Made by a program: the position numbers and the translations under genes. 64,000 bases of DNA from Bin87 sp034423595. GTDB lineage: Bacteria > Chloroflexota > Dehalococcoidia > Lucifugimonadales > UBA3495. The notes below the pieces were generated by a model that was given only the letters and a program-made list of their open reading frames with translations, was not told the origin of the DNA and did no database searches. Shown one piece after another: positions 7,320-15,884 of the stretch; position 1 is the first letter of the stretch, and every line of letters starts with the position of its first letter. Location of the stretch: positions 3,286,001-3,350,000 of the forward strand of contig OZ242258.1 in assembly GCA_965207025.1 (NCBI GenBank), written 5' to 3'.

Positions 7320-8204
7320 CTAAACTGAAGCCAAGGTGAGATCTACATTTGCAGGGCGGAGAGGGTTGGCTTGCGTGTCGCCAATCAATTCGTCGGCTTT
7401 CGCTTGCAGCGCGGTACGGCAGCGGCGTTTGACTGCATCGCGTCGCTGGCTCAGATCGGTGAAAAAGCCGCCCACTCTCTCCCGGACTGCGGCACGGGTT
7501 CCCAGGCACAGGTTGGCGGTTGTTTCCTGGCGCACCCATCCCCAGATGGCCTCGTCAGCGTTGAAGTCCGGACTATAACTGGGCAGGTTCACCAGGCGCA
7601 GGTTCAGGTTGGGAGTGGTGAGATAAGCACGGATCGCGTCGCCCCGATGGGCTGGAGAATTGTCCCAAATCACGATCAGCGGTTCGGTGTGTTGTCCCCG
7701 CAGTTGCCGCAGGAAGGCAGTAGAGGTGGCGGCGTTGCTGTTGCCCTCCAGTTCCATCACCTCCACCTCCCCAGTCTCCAGGCACACCGCCGAGTAATAG
7801 CTTACTTTCTCGCCGCGGCGCGGACTGGTGGAATCCACCAAGGCTGGTTCTCCTTTCAGCACCCACTTGCCCCGTAGATCGGCATCCGCCTGAAAGTGCG
7901 CCTCGTCGGCGAAGAATATCTTGGTTCCCGTCCGTGCCGCCGTCGCCTGCAACTCCGCATACTCTCTCACAAAAGCTTCCCGCCGCGCTGGATCCGCCTT
8001 GAGCAACCGCTTCTTGGGACGCTTCAGCACAAACCCCAGCCGATGTAGATAGTTCAGGCAACTGCTGCGGCTCAGCGCCAACCCGAAACGGTCCGCCACA
8101 AATTGCCGCACACCCTTCCAGTTCCAGTTGGATAGTCCGATACCCGCCTGCGACGGTAACTGCTGCACCGCCGACTTCAGCTCGCCTCGTTGCTCCACGT
8201 CCAA
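7320..8204 (-). CDS. IS630 transposase, catalytic part (second frame)
   Basis: 294 residues with the DDE triad of IS630/Tc1-type enzymes: FADEAHF, IVIWDNSPAHRGD and LPSYSPDFNADEAIW (the last with the D-x34-E spacing type). Such enzymes cut and paste the element at TA sites. The frame opens with TTG at 8204 but it more likely continues from the upstream frame through a shift at a run of seven G on the plus strand (8208-8214, seven C in the mRNA). The last residues are encoded by the terminal inverted repeat. Confidence 0.88.
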   Translation of the reverse strand: MDVEQRGELKSAVQQLPSQAGIGLSNWNWKGVRQFVADRFGLALSRSSCLNYLHRLGFVLKRPKKRLLKADPARREAFVREYAELQATAARTGTKIFFADEAHFQADADLRGKWVLKGEPALVDSTSPRRGEKVSYYSAVCLETGEVEVMELEGNSNAATSTAFLRQLRGQHTEPLIVIWDNSPAHRGDAIRAYLTTPNLNLRLVNLPSYSPDFNADEAIWGWVRQETTANLCLGTRAAVRERVGGFFTDLSQRRDAVKRRCRTALQAKADELIGDTQANPLRPANVDLTLASV

Positions 8205-8461
8205 CGCGGGGGGGAACCACCAGTCTGCTCAAAAACCAGTGCCTTGGGTCCGCCCTCAGCAAAGGCCCGGGCCCATTGGCCTATGGTGTGGGCATCCCGC
8301 TCCAGGGCTCGACCCACCGCCGCCGCGGTCCAACCCTGGGTCAGCAGCCACACCGCGTGCCAGCGTTCTCGCTCCCGGGGCGTCGCCGCTCGATACATCC
8401 GCCGTCGTACCTCAGCCTCGTCCATGCGCCACCGCACCAGCAGCACTCCCATCTCTTTCAT
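8177..8461 (-). CDS. IS630 transposase, N-terminal helix-turn-helix part (first frame)
   Basis: 94 residues from the ATG at 8461; the open frame reaches a GTG at 8542 inside the terminal repeat. The sequence RRRMYRAATPRERERW followed by TAAAVGRALERDAHTIGQW is the paired-type HTH that binds IS630 ends. It overlaps the catalytic frame by 28 nt; the overlap contains the seven-base homopolymer, so a full-length product needs a frameshift. Either programmed slippage or a decayed copy would give this picture. Confidence 0.75.
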   Translation of the reverse strand: MKEMGVLLVRWRMDEAEVRRRMYRAATPRERERWHAVWLLTQGWTAAAVGRALERDAHTIGQWARAFAEGGPKALVFEQTGGSPPRWTWSNEAS

Positions 8462-8751
8462 TCCCAACTTCAACCCCCTAACATTTCTCAGCCTGCTGCT
8501 CCGATTGCTCTCAATTCTACCTACGAATGATGTGGGTTTCACCTTGGTTTCGATTTAGGCCCCAGGGGAACCGATTCTGCTGTAGTTACCGACAGGCCGT
8601 TGAGCGACCCGAACCTAATTGACACCTCGCTAGATTGAGTAGTTTGGTGAGACGCCGCTGCCAGCGATGCGGCGACCCCGCGCGGTTCTCGAGTACCGGT
8701 TGGGGAACCTGACGTATGTAGGATAGAACCTGGGTGCGGGTTGATGTAATG

Positions 8752-8840
8752 GGCGGGGTGTCATTGTTTCGGGGAATTAATTTTCATGGTAGGATCATCC
8801 GTCCTCGGACGTATGAGTTCGAGTCTCGCCTTCCCCGCCG
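8752..8840 (+). pseudogene. Degenerate tRNA-Leu copy
   Basis: The 3' half aligns with the intact tRNA-Leu at 6949-7033: TAGGATCAT, a variable arm GTCCTCGGAC, the T loop GTTCGAGT, the acceptor strand CTTCCCC and GCCG in place of ACCA. About 40 of the last 53 positions match by eye. The T stem has mismatches, the D arm is not recognisable and CCA is lost, so it should not be functional. It overlaps the upstream extension of the SulP reading frame. Confidence 0.65.
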
Positions 8841-8850
8841 TGATTTTCTC

Positions 8851-10503
8851 TTGCTGAATCGCTTTTCTCTTTCCAGCCCGCAATACGATCTGAGAACTCT
8901 CCGCGGTGACGTCCTTGGGGGCGTCACCGCGGCGGTGGTGGGGCTGCCGGTGGCGTTGGCCTTCGGATTGGCAGCGGGGCTGGGTCCGGCAGCCGGAATT
9001 TATGGGGCCATCGCGGTCGGTTTCTTTGCCGCCGTGTTCGGCGGAACCCGGTCGCTCATATCGGGGCCAACCGGCTCGATGACCGTGGCCATGGCGGCCA
9101 TCGTCGCCGCCCACGCCGAAAATATCGGCGAGGCTTTCACCATCGTCATACTGGCCGGACTGATCCAGATAATGTTCGGCCTGCTGAGAATCGGGCGCTT
9201 CGTAACCTACACTCCCTACTCGGTCATATCGGGGTTCATGACCGGCGTCGGGGTGATCATCATAGTGGGCCAGAGCCTGCCCTTTCTGGGAGCGCCGGCC
9301 GTGCCGGGAGGGACCATCGCTACCCTCCTGAACTTTGTGGATATACTCGATCACTTCCAAATCAGCGCGCTGGGCATAGCCGTGGTTACGCTGGCCGTTG
9401 GACTGTTCTGGCCTGATCGATTCGACAAGTACCTGCCCTCGACCCTGGTGGCCCTGGTGGTTGGGACGCTTTTGGGGGTCTTCTGGCTCACCGACGCGCC
9501 GGTCATCGGCGCCGTGCCTACGGATCTGCCAGCCTTTCAGCTGCCGGCCCTATCCGCAGGCGGGATCGCCCGCGCCATTGAGCCGGCGATGGTCATTGCC
9601 CTGGTGGGCTCCGTGGACACCCTGCTCACCGGGCTGGTGGCGGACTCGATGACCCGCACCCGGCACGACCCCAACCGGGAGTTGCTGGCCCAGGGCCTGG
9701 GCAACGTCATCACCGGATTTATCCGGGGCCTGCCCGGATCCGGCGCCACTCCGAGCACGGTGGCGAACGTTCGGGCCGGCGGATGGACCTTCGTTTCAGG
9801 GGTCATTGCCGTAGGCATTCTCGCGGTCATGGTGCTGCTGCTGGGCCAGTACGTTGCCCTGATACCCAACGCCGTCCTGGCCGGCATCCTGGTTAAAGTC
9901 GCGCTGGACACCATAGACTGGCGGTTCGTGGCCCGGATGCACCGGGTGCAGCGTGAACACCTGGCGGTCATGCTGCTCACTCTCGGGCTGACGGTGTTCC
10001 TTGATCTGATCGCCGCCGTAGCCGTGGGCATGATAGCGGCTGCGGTGACCAGCGCGCGTCAGTTCGAGCGCCTGGAGCTGGACAGTGTCATATCGGTGCC
10101 CATACTCGACCAGATTTTCTTTGGCAATGTCGATGACCAGCGAGATGTGGACGACTTCACCGCGCGGGTGGGCATGGTGGCGCTCAGAGGAGCTTTTACC
10201 GTGGCCTCCTCCGGCAAGCTGATCGAAACCATTGGAGAAGACATCCGCGACCACGAGGTTGTGATCCTCAACTTCTCCGACACCGTTCACATAGACGACA
10301 GCGCGGCCCTGGTGGTGGAGCAACTCATCGACACCGCCATATTCCAGGACGTTGAATGCATCGTAATGGGGCTTTCGGGTATGCCCGCCCGCAACCTCAT
10401 CGCCCTGGACATCCTGAAGCGCGTCCCCGCAGACCAGATAGTCGGCACGATGGACGAGGCAAGGGAAACGGCGGCCAGGCTCCTGGCCGCGCAGGACGCC
10501 TGA
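8851..10503 (+). CDS. SulP-family anion permease with STAS domain
   Basis: SulP transporters move sulfate, bicarbonate or related anions across the inner membrane. Residues from 20 on show the family core (GGVTAAVVGLPVALAFGLA, then GTRSLISGPTGSMTVAMAAI), about ten to twelve hydrophobic segments, and a C-terminal STAS domain (VVILNFSDTVHIDDSAALVVE). The start is uncertain: the frame is open to 8734, but that part overlaps the degenerate tRNA-Leu. TTG at 8851 gives 550 residues, the usual length; ATG at 8749 would add 34 residues of tRNA-derived sequence. No ribosome-binding site decides. The original 5' end may have been lost in the rearrangement upstream. Confidence 0.85.
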   Translation: MLNRFSLSSPQYDLRTLRGDVLGGVTAAVVGLPVALAFGLAAGLGPAAGIYGAIAVGFFAAVFGGTRSLISGPTGSMTVAMAAIVAAHAENIGEAFTIVILAGLIQIMFGLLRIGRFVTYTPYSVISGFMTGVGVIIIVGQSLPFLGAPAVPGGTIATLLNFVDILDHFQISALGIAVVTLAVGLFWPDRFDKYLPSTLVALVVGTLLGVFWLTDAPVIGAVPTDLPAFQLPALSAGGIARAIEPAMVIALVGSVDTLLTGLVADSMTRTRHDPNRELLAQGLGNVITGFIRGLPGSGATPSTVANVRAGGWTFVSGVIAVGILAVMVLLLGQYVALIPNAVLAGILVKVALDTIDWRFVARMHRVQREHLAVMLLTLGLTVFLDLIAAVAVGMIAAAVTSARQFERLELDSVISVPILDQIFFGNVDDQRDVDDFTARVGMVALRGAFTVASSGKLIETIGEDIRDHEVVILNFSDTVHIDDSAALVVEQLIDTAIFQDVECIVMGLSGMPARNLIALDILKRVPADQIVGTMDEARETAARLLAAQDA

Positions 10504-10507
10504 GCGG

Positions 10508-11806
10508 TTAGTCGTCGGCTATAACCGCCTCCGCGGGGATGTCAGCCGGGCCGTTGACCTGGGCCACGTAGGGCTTTCCGGTGGCGGGATCGACCTCGAA
10601 GGGGCCGGGGAGTTCCAGCTCGTCGGCGATTTCGCGGACGGCGGGGAGGACTTCCTGTCCCATGAGGCGGAGGCTGCGCATGGCGTCGTCGTGGGTCATC
10701 GCGCCGTCGCCGTCCCAGAAGAAGATGCTGCCGGGGCGGATGGTCTCCAGCACGTGGCGGATCTTGGGAATGACGGTTTTGGGGGTGCCGGAGATGATGG
10801 TGTAGTCGGCGATCTGCTGCTCGTAGGGACGGGAGAGGACGCCGCCGGGTCCGGCGCTGCCGCCGCGGGCCGCGGTGGCCACGTCTCGGGTGGGCAGGAC
10901 GCGCCGGCGGGAGGTCAGGCCGGGCAGCTGGAGCAGGGCCTGGTTGGTGGTGCCCTCATTGCCGGCCAGGAAGGGGTTGCTGGGGCCCTGGACGTACTTG
11001 CGTCCGGTCTGCTCGGCCAGTTCCTCGGTTTCGTCCACGTGGACTTTCCAAAGGTAGCCGATGTTCTGGGGGCCGGACTCGTAGCCCAGCTCGGCGGCCC
11101 GGTCGTGGTAGAGCTGGAACGCCTGCCGGGTGGGTTCCATCTCGGTGGCCAGCATGATGTAGGGGATGCGCTCCTCGGCGGCCCACATCAGGGAGTCGCG
11201 GCTGACCACCCCGGGGAGCCAGATGGGAGGATGGGGCTTCTGGTAAGGGCGGACCCAGGGGTTGACGTGGCGGAAGTGGTAGTGCTTGCCCTCCCAGCGG
11301 AAGGGGCCGGGAGTGGTCCACGCCTTGACGATGAGCTCGTGGGCTTCCTTGAAACGCTCCCAATTGTAGTGAGGCTCGACGTTGTGGGAGACGCTCTCGC
11401 GCCCGGTGCCGCGCACCCAGCCGGATACGAGGCGGCCGCGGGAGATCATGTCGATCATTGCCAGTTGCTCAACCAGCCACAGGGGGTCATCCCAGATGGG
11501 GATGATGTTGCCCAGGAGGACGATCTTGGCGCGCTGGGTGATGCGGGCCAGGATGGAGGCCTCGACGTTCATCGCGCCGCCCATGCAGAAGGGCGTGCTG
11601 TGGTGCTCGTTGAGCATCAGGCCGTCGAATCCCATCTCCTCGGCGTAGATTTTCTCGTCGAGATAACGGTTGTAGAGGTCGGAGCCGAGCTGAGCGTCGT
11701 AGATGTCGTTGCTGACGTTCAGGTCCATGATGGACTTGCCGGTGGCCCCGAAGTATCCGGACTTGGGGTCCTGGTACGGCCTTTCGGTGAAGTATCCGAT
11801 GAACAT
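10508..11806 (-). CDS. Luciferase-like (LLM class) flavin-dependent monooxygenase
   Basis: 432 residues. The TIM-barrel LLM family uses reduced FMN or F420 to oxidise small organics. Typical features: an early acidic/His segment EEMGFDGLMLNEHHSTPFCMG, read here as EEMGFDGLMLNEHH then STPFCMG, the LLGNIIPIWDDPLWLVEQLAMIDMIS segment (phosphate-binding strand region) and SGWVRGTGRE. The substrate is unknown. The start ATG at 11806 is preceded by AAGGAGACCCAAC. The end lies 4 nt from the SulP stop on the opposite strand. Large families of such enzymes are a known trait of SAR202 bacteria. Confidence 0.85.
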   Translation of the reverse strand: MFIGYFTERPYQDPKSGYFGATGKSIMDLNVSNDIYDAQLGSDLYNRYLDEKIYAEEMGFDGLMLNEHHSTPFCMGGAMNVEASILARITQRAKIVLLGNIIPIWDDPLWLVEQLAMIDMISRGRLVSGWVRGTGRESVSHNVEPHYNWERFKEAHELIVKAWTTPGPFRWEGKHYHFRHVNPWVRPYQKPHPPIWLPGVVSRDSLMWAAEERIPYIMLATEMEPTRQAFQLYHDRAAELGYESGPQNIGYLWKVHVDETEELAEQTGRKYVQGPSNPFLAGNEGTTNQALLQLPGLTSRRRVLPTRDVATAARGGSAGPGGVLSRPYEQQIADYTIISGTPKTVIPKIRHVLETIRPGSIFFWDGDGAMTHDDAMRSLRLMGQEVLPAVREIADELELPGPFEVDPATGKPYVAQVNGPADIPAEAVIADD

Positions 11807-11926
11807 GTTGGGTCTCCTTGTGGCATTGCCCGAGACGGGTTCCGGGAGGCAGGTTACGGGGGCCGGTTCCGGCTATGGATGGGATTCTAACACAGGGTAG
11901 AGCGGGGTCGTACCGTGGGAGTTTTA

Positions 11927-12841
11927 CTACCAGGGCCGGCTGCCGTCCGGCCATACATCGGCGGGTGTCGTGCCGCTGCGCAGGTGTACCAGCGCAACCA
12001 CTGAGGAAATGGCGGCATTGAGCAAATCACCAAACTCAAGCATTTCTTCTCCAGTCATGCGGTGTGATAGGCCGGCATAGCGATAGTCAACGGCGTATTT
12101 GCTGAGCCAATCCAGATGCACATCCGGGTTATCCGGGTCCTCGTAGCGAGTGTAGGAGAAAAGGCTCTCCACCGCTGCGACAGTGGGCCGGACGTTCGGG
12201 TCTGTCGTTTCCGTCAAGCCCATGATTTCATCCCAGAGGGGGCGGAGTTCGTGGCCGTAGTTGCGAGGCAGGTTATGAGTGGACAGCCAGGCTTTGAGTG
12301 CGTTTTCGGCCGCCTGCTGCGCGCCAAATCCCAGGATTCGCTGCGGGCCTGATCCTGTTAGCAGCATATCGTTGACGTGGTACAGCCATTCCTCGACCGT
12401 TTGGAGGCGGCGAACCGTTTCGGGCCAGTGGTCGGGATAACCGTCCGGTTCAGGGTCGGCCCAATCGAGGTTGTCGTTGCGCATGGTAATTCCCTGGTTG
12501 AAAGCCTGGCCGGCGACGTGTTGGTTGGCCAGCCGGGCGCGACTGAACGCCGAGCGGGTCATGACGACCACATCCACGCCCAAGTCACTTTCCCGAGCAG
12601 TGAGATATTCGCGGGCTGCGAGCCTGGCGCGTAGTTCGGAGCCGGCGACGTTGGAATCGCCGGCCACTACCAGCAGGTCAATGTCAGAATCGGGCCGGTG
12701 GTCGCCACGGGCGCGGGAACCGAACAGGATGACCTGCGCCGGCGCAACAGAGCGTTGCACGGCGTCGGCTACTGCCACGGCCAACGGGTCGGCCCGTCCG
12801 GTTCGGGGCAGGATGCCGACGTTGTCCAACGCTGAAGTCAT
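11927..12841 (-). CDS. MNT-HEPN fusion protein (nucleotidyltransferase plus HEPN), copy 1
   Basis: 304 residues. The N-terminal minimal nucleotidyltransferase has the full GS-x10-D-x-D pattern: GSRARGDHRPDSDID at residues 41-55. The C-terminal half is helical with QQAAENALKAWL and a YGHELRPLW motif that matches the G/T-H-D/E-L turn of HEPN domains. In two-gene MNT/HEPN systems the MNT antitoxin adenylylates the HEPN ribonuclease; here both are in one chain. It follows the next MNT-HEPN gene with a 13-nt gap and is last in an operon headed by an alpha/beta hydrolase. Confidence 0.82.
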   Translation of the reverse strand: MTSALDNVGILPRTGRADPLAVAVADAVQRSVAPAQVILFGSRARGDHRPDSDIDLLVVAGDSNVAGSELRARLAAREYLTARESDLGVDVVVMTRSAFSRARLANQHVAGQAFNQGITMRNDNLDWADPEPDGYPDHWPETVRRLQTVEEWLYHVNDMLLTGSGPQRILGFGAQQAAENALKAWLSTHNLPRNYGHELRPLWDEIMGLTETTDPNVRPTVAAVESLFSYTRYEDPDNPDVHLDWLSKYAVDYRYAGLSHRMTGEEMLEFGDLLNAAISSVVALVHLRSGTTPADVWPDGSRPW

Positions 12842-12854
12842 TGGCGATTCCACT

Positions 12855-13655
12855 CTATTCGGCCGCTTTTGCGCTTTCAACCAAAGCCTGCAACGCGACG
12901 ACGGCCTGGGGTACGTCGCGGGCGATGGCCGCTTTGTCGAGGGGGAGATGCTCGTGGCTGTAGAGGGCCGCGCCGCCGAACTCGGTGAGGTAGCGGTGTT
13001 CTTCGCCCGGCATGGGAGCATCGTCCGGTATTATCCGGTGTTGCCGGATGAGTCCGGTGATGATGCGGAGGTTGTGGCCGTCGCGTCCGCTGGTGGGGTA
13101 CTCGAAGCCATGAGCGCCCAGGACCGCTTTGTAGGCGTTTTCGAGGGCGTTCTGACCCATGCGTCCAATTTGCTTGTCGTCCATGGCGTCCAGTATTCCG
13201 GCTCCGGCGATTGCTACCAATCCATCAGCGGCGCCGGTGGCATCTCTCATTTTGCCGTTGATGTCGTCCCAATCTATGGCTTCTTCGGGTGGTTCGGCTT
13301 GTTCAGGGGTTTGGGGCATGATGGGAGATCCCTGCTTGGCTATGGAATTGGCGAGGTTGTTGAGCAGGTGGCGGCGTGTGTCGAACTCCCTGGCGGTCAT
13401 GCAGATGACGTCGATGCCGGAGGCCTCCGGCAGTTCCGACATTTGCACCGTTCTGGCCCGGTCGCGCAGGTCTTCCAGCCAATCCTCCGGCGGCGAAGGG
13501 TCCTTGATAATCAGAACGTCAATGTCCGAATCCGGGCGGTGGTCGCCGCGGGCGCGCGAGCCGAACAGGATGGTTTGCTCCGATTCGGCCATCCGGTGTA
13601 CTTCACGGGCGACTTCAATGGCGCGCCGGTCGGCTTTGATGGTGTGGGTGGTCAT
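12855..13655 (-). CDS. MNT-HEPN fusion protein, copy 2
   Basis: 266 residues with the same layout as the downstream gene: GSRARGDHRPDSDID at residues 32-46, then a helical part with QNALENAYKAVLGAHG and GRDGHNLRIITGL. The nucleotidyltransferase motifs of the two copies are identical, whereas the HEPN halves have diverged strongly, which suggests different partners or specificities. Its ATG overlaps the stop of the alpha/beta hydrolase gene (ATGA), so translation is probably coupled. Confidence 0.82.
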   Translation of the reverse strand: MTTHTIKADRRAIEVAREVHRMAESEQTILFGSRARGDHRPDSDIDVLIIKDPSPPEDWLEDLRDRARTVQMSELPEASGIDVICMTAREFDTRRHLLNNLANSIAKQGSPIMPQTPEQAEPPEEAIDWDDINGKMRDATGAADGLVAIAGAGILDAMDDKQIGRMGQNALENAYKAVLGAHGFEYPTSGRDGHNLRIITGLIRQHRIIPDDAPMPGEEHRYLTEFGGAALYSHEHLPLDKAAIARDVPQAVVALQALVESAKAAE

Positions 13656-14452
13656 GGTGCGAGGAAGGTTTTGACGGTGGCGAGGAATTCGTCGGTCTTT
13701 TCGATGTGTGGGTTGTGGCCGCAGTTGTCGAAGATGGTTAGACCGGAGCCGGGGATAGACTCGTTGAACACCGGGCCGGCGCTGACGGGGACGATTTCGT
13801 CCTCCCGACCCCAGATGATCTGGGTGGGCATGCGCTTGAGGCGGTGCAGCAGGTTGGGGAGACCGGGATAGTGCATGTAGGGCCGCCAGCTGAGGCGGCA
13901 GGCTTCCTCGCGGGCGATTTCCCAGGCCTCAGCCAGCTCGGGAGATACCTCATCGGGACAGATGTCCAGAAACTCGGGAGCGCTGGCGGTGTCGTAGAAG
14001 CCGGCGGTGAGGAACTCCTTGGCTACGGCGAGGAACATATCGTAGATCTCGCCTTCTGGAGGCCGGATGCCGGCGGGGGCGACCAGCACCAGCTTGTTGA
14101 ACGTGTCCGGCGACATGGCGGCCATTTCGGCGGCGAGCCATCCGCCCAGGGAGAAACCCATGAGGTTTGCGCCCTGGAGGCCGAGGTCGTCGATGGCTTC
14201 CAGATACCAGCCGGCCAGGTCGCGCATGTTCATGATCCACTCCTGGCGTTCGGTTGCGCCGAAGCCGGGGTGGGACGGGATGTGGAGGGTGTAGTCCTGG
14301 GCGAGGGCGTCGTGGCAGCGGAGCCAGCCCTGGTGTCCCAGCTCGCCGTGGAGGATGAGCAGGGGTGCGCCGCGGCCGCCCCTGACCATCTGGAGGCTGA
14401 CGCCGGCCGCCTCTACGATTTCTTCCGTCCATGCTTGCGCGCCCGTCGCCAT
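13652..14452 (-). CDS. Alpha/beta-fold hydrolase
   Basis: 266 residues. The nucleophile elbow is GFSLGG (Ser101), the oxyanion strand region LLILHGELGHQG, an acid in QIIWGREDEIVPV and the His in NCGHNPHIEK. This is the standard set of the epoxide hydrolase/meta-cleavage hydrolase group; the substrate is unknown. AGGAGGT lies 10 nt before the ATG at 14452, rejecting the longer reading. It is the first gene of an operon with two MNT-HEPN genes, an unusual partner for a metabolic enzyme. Confidence 0.88.
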   Translation of the reverse strand: MATGAQAWTEEIVEAAGVSLQMVRGGRGAPLLILHGELGHQGWLRCHDALAQDYTLHIPSHPGFGATERQEWIMNMRDLAGWYLEAIDDLGLQGANLMGFSLGGWLAAEMAAMSPDTFNKLVLVAPAGIRPPEGEIYDMFLAVAKEFLTAGFYDTASAPEFLDICPDEVSPELAEAWEIAREEACRLSWRPYMHYPGLPNLLHRLKRMPTQIIWGREDEIVPVSAGPVFNESIPGSGLTIFDNCGHNPHIEKTDEFLATVKTFLAP

Positions 14453-14559
14453 TTGCTCTGACCTCCTGCCGTTGTGGGGACATTTTGCAGGAGGCATGAT
14501 AACACGGGGAGCGCTGCGGCTTTCTTGACAGATGGGCCGGCAGGGGGCATCGTTATGGC

Positions 14560-15813
14560 ATGCGAGCGCTGCTGGCCGGAATCTCCGGCGTCAACAAGGA
14601 CATTGTCGTTGCGAACCTGATTGACCGGCTGCGGGCCAACGGCGACATCGCCCCACCCGAAGGCGCCGACGAATACCCGGTCTCACGCCGCGCGACGGAC
14701 GCGCGTGAGCTGTTCGCGGCGAGCGTGGAGGAGGTGTTCGCGCAGCAGGGCGACGATCTGGCCAGCACGCTGGCGGCGTTCCGACCGCGCTACCAACTGG
14801 GGGCATGGCAACGGGCCGGACTGGCGATTGCCGAAGAGATGGAGGACCTGGATCCCCGGCACAGCCTGCTGGCGACGCACCTGACCTACTACACCAGCGG
14901 CCGGCAGTTTTCCCTGATCGACATTCCAACCATCCGGCGGTGGCGGCCCGACTGCATCATAACGCTGGTGGACGACATGCTGGACATCCACGCCGCGTTG
15001 GCGCGTCGGGATGCCGAGCAGCACACCAACTTCCGGCTGCGGCTGCGGGAGATCCTGGCCTGGAGATCTGCGGAGATCGCCATGGCGGACCTGCTGGCGC
15101 GGAACCTGTACGAGCGGCGCGATATTCCCCACTACGTGGTGGGCGTGAAGCATCCCGCCGAGATGCTGTACCGGCTGATTTTCCACCGGAGACGGTATCC
15201 GGTGGTGTATTCCAGCTTCCCCATCACGGCGATTCGCTACGATGGCGACCGGAGGGCCAGCGTTGACACCATCCGACGGGAACTGCACCGGCGCTTCATC
15301 GTGTTTGACCCCCTGACGCTGGACGAGGGTACGCCGCAGGTGTTTGACAAGGCGCGGGCCGCGTGCGCGGATGGCATAACGGAGATAACGGTCACCGCGG
15401 ATGAGGCCCGCTGGCCGCTGGACAACGCGGGCACGCTGAAAGACGGGTTGCCGTCGGCGTTTCCGATGACGCTGGATCCGAGGGAGGCGCTGGAGGTTTG
15501 GGACGACATGGAGAACCAGGTGCGGCACCGGGACCTGACGATGGTGGAGCAGGCCCAGTGCGTGGCTGCGTACCGGATCACCATGGGCGGGAGGCTATCC
15601 ACGGGGATGTACTCGGAGTTGATGTATGCCTCGCACACCGCGGAGCCGGCCCGTCCGGTGCTGATGTACGCCGACCCGGAGGACGGGGGACTGGACCATC
15701 CCTTCCTGCGGAACTTCAACCACCGCACGTACCACACCGCGGATGAATGGTTCGACGCCATCGCCAACATCGCCCCGGTTGACCGCGACAACCCCCAACG
15801 GCCGCTGTTCTAG
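14560..15813 (+). CDS. Two-domain protein: degenerate P-loop plus deoxyribosyltransferase-like C-terminus
   Basis: 417 residues, function unknown. It begins with a strand and a P-loop-like turn LLAGISGVNKD; compared with GxxGxGK[ST], the Lys is kept but the Ser/Thr is Asp. The following IIxLVDDM strand suits a nucleotide-kinase-like fold. From about residue 220 (YSSFPITAIRYDG) to the C-terminus, the pattern FPIT...FDPLTLDE...YRITMGGRLSTGMYSELMYA...PVLMYADP resembles nucleoside 2-deoxyribosyltransferase/TIR-like folds (strand, helix and the Ser-x-Gly-x-x-x-Glu active-site motif). TTGACA at 14525-14530 lies upstream and no ribosome-binding site is seen. Divergent from the hydrolase operon. Domain assignment is by eye only. 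Confidence 0.55.
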   Translation: MRALLAGISGVNKDIVVANLIDRLRANGDIAPPEGADEYPVSRRATDARELFAASVEEVFAQQGDDLASTLAAFRPRYQLGAWQRAGLAIAEEMEDLDPRHSLLATHLTYYTSGRQFSLIDIPTIRRWRPDCIITLVDDMLDIHAALARRDAEQHTNFRLRLREILAWRSAEIAMADLLARNLYERRDIPHYVVGVKHPAEMLYRLIFHRRRYPVVYSSFPITAIRYDGDRRASVDTIRRELHRRFIVFDPLTLDEGTPQVFDKARAACADGITEITVTADEARWPLDNAGTLKDGLPSAFPMTLDPREALEVWDDMENQVRHRDLTMVEQAQCVAAYRITMGGRLSTGMYSELMYASHTAEPARPVLMYADPEDGGLDHPFLRNFNHRTYHTADEWFDAIANIAPVDRDNPQRPLF

Positions 15814-15884
15814 CTCTGCGCTTCTTCCTCCGATGTGGTAAATTAGGACTAGGATTAGCCCGTTAAGACGCAAGGTCTCTCCCG

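Larger units (their letters stand above)
7319..8559 (-). mobile_element. IS630-family insertion sequence
   Basis: About 1241 bp. The ends are imperfect inverted repeats: CCTAAACTGAAGCCAAGGTG on the left and, read inward, CCTAAATCGAAACCAAGGTG on the right, continuing with GA(G/A)A(T/C)C(T/C)ACAT. The transposase is split into two overlapping frames and its stop codon lies in the left end. No obvious TA duplication is seen outside the ends. It lies between tRNA-Leu and the degenerate tRNA-Leu copy. The 250 nt before its left end (7071-7318) hold no gene I can support. Confidence 0.85.

Noticed and set aside
8749..8850. N-terminal extension of the SulP protein
   Set aside because: These codons coincide with the degenerate tRNA-Leu and have no SulP similarity; kept only as an alternative start.
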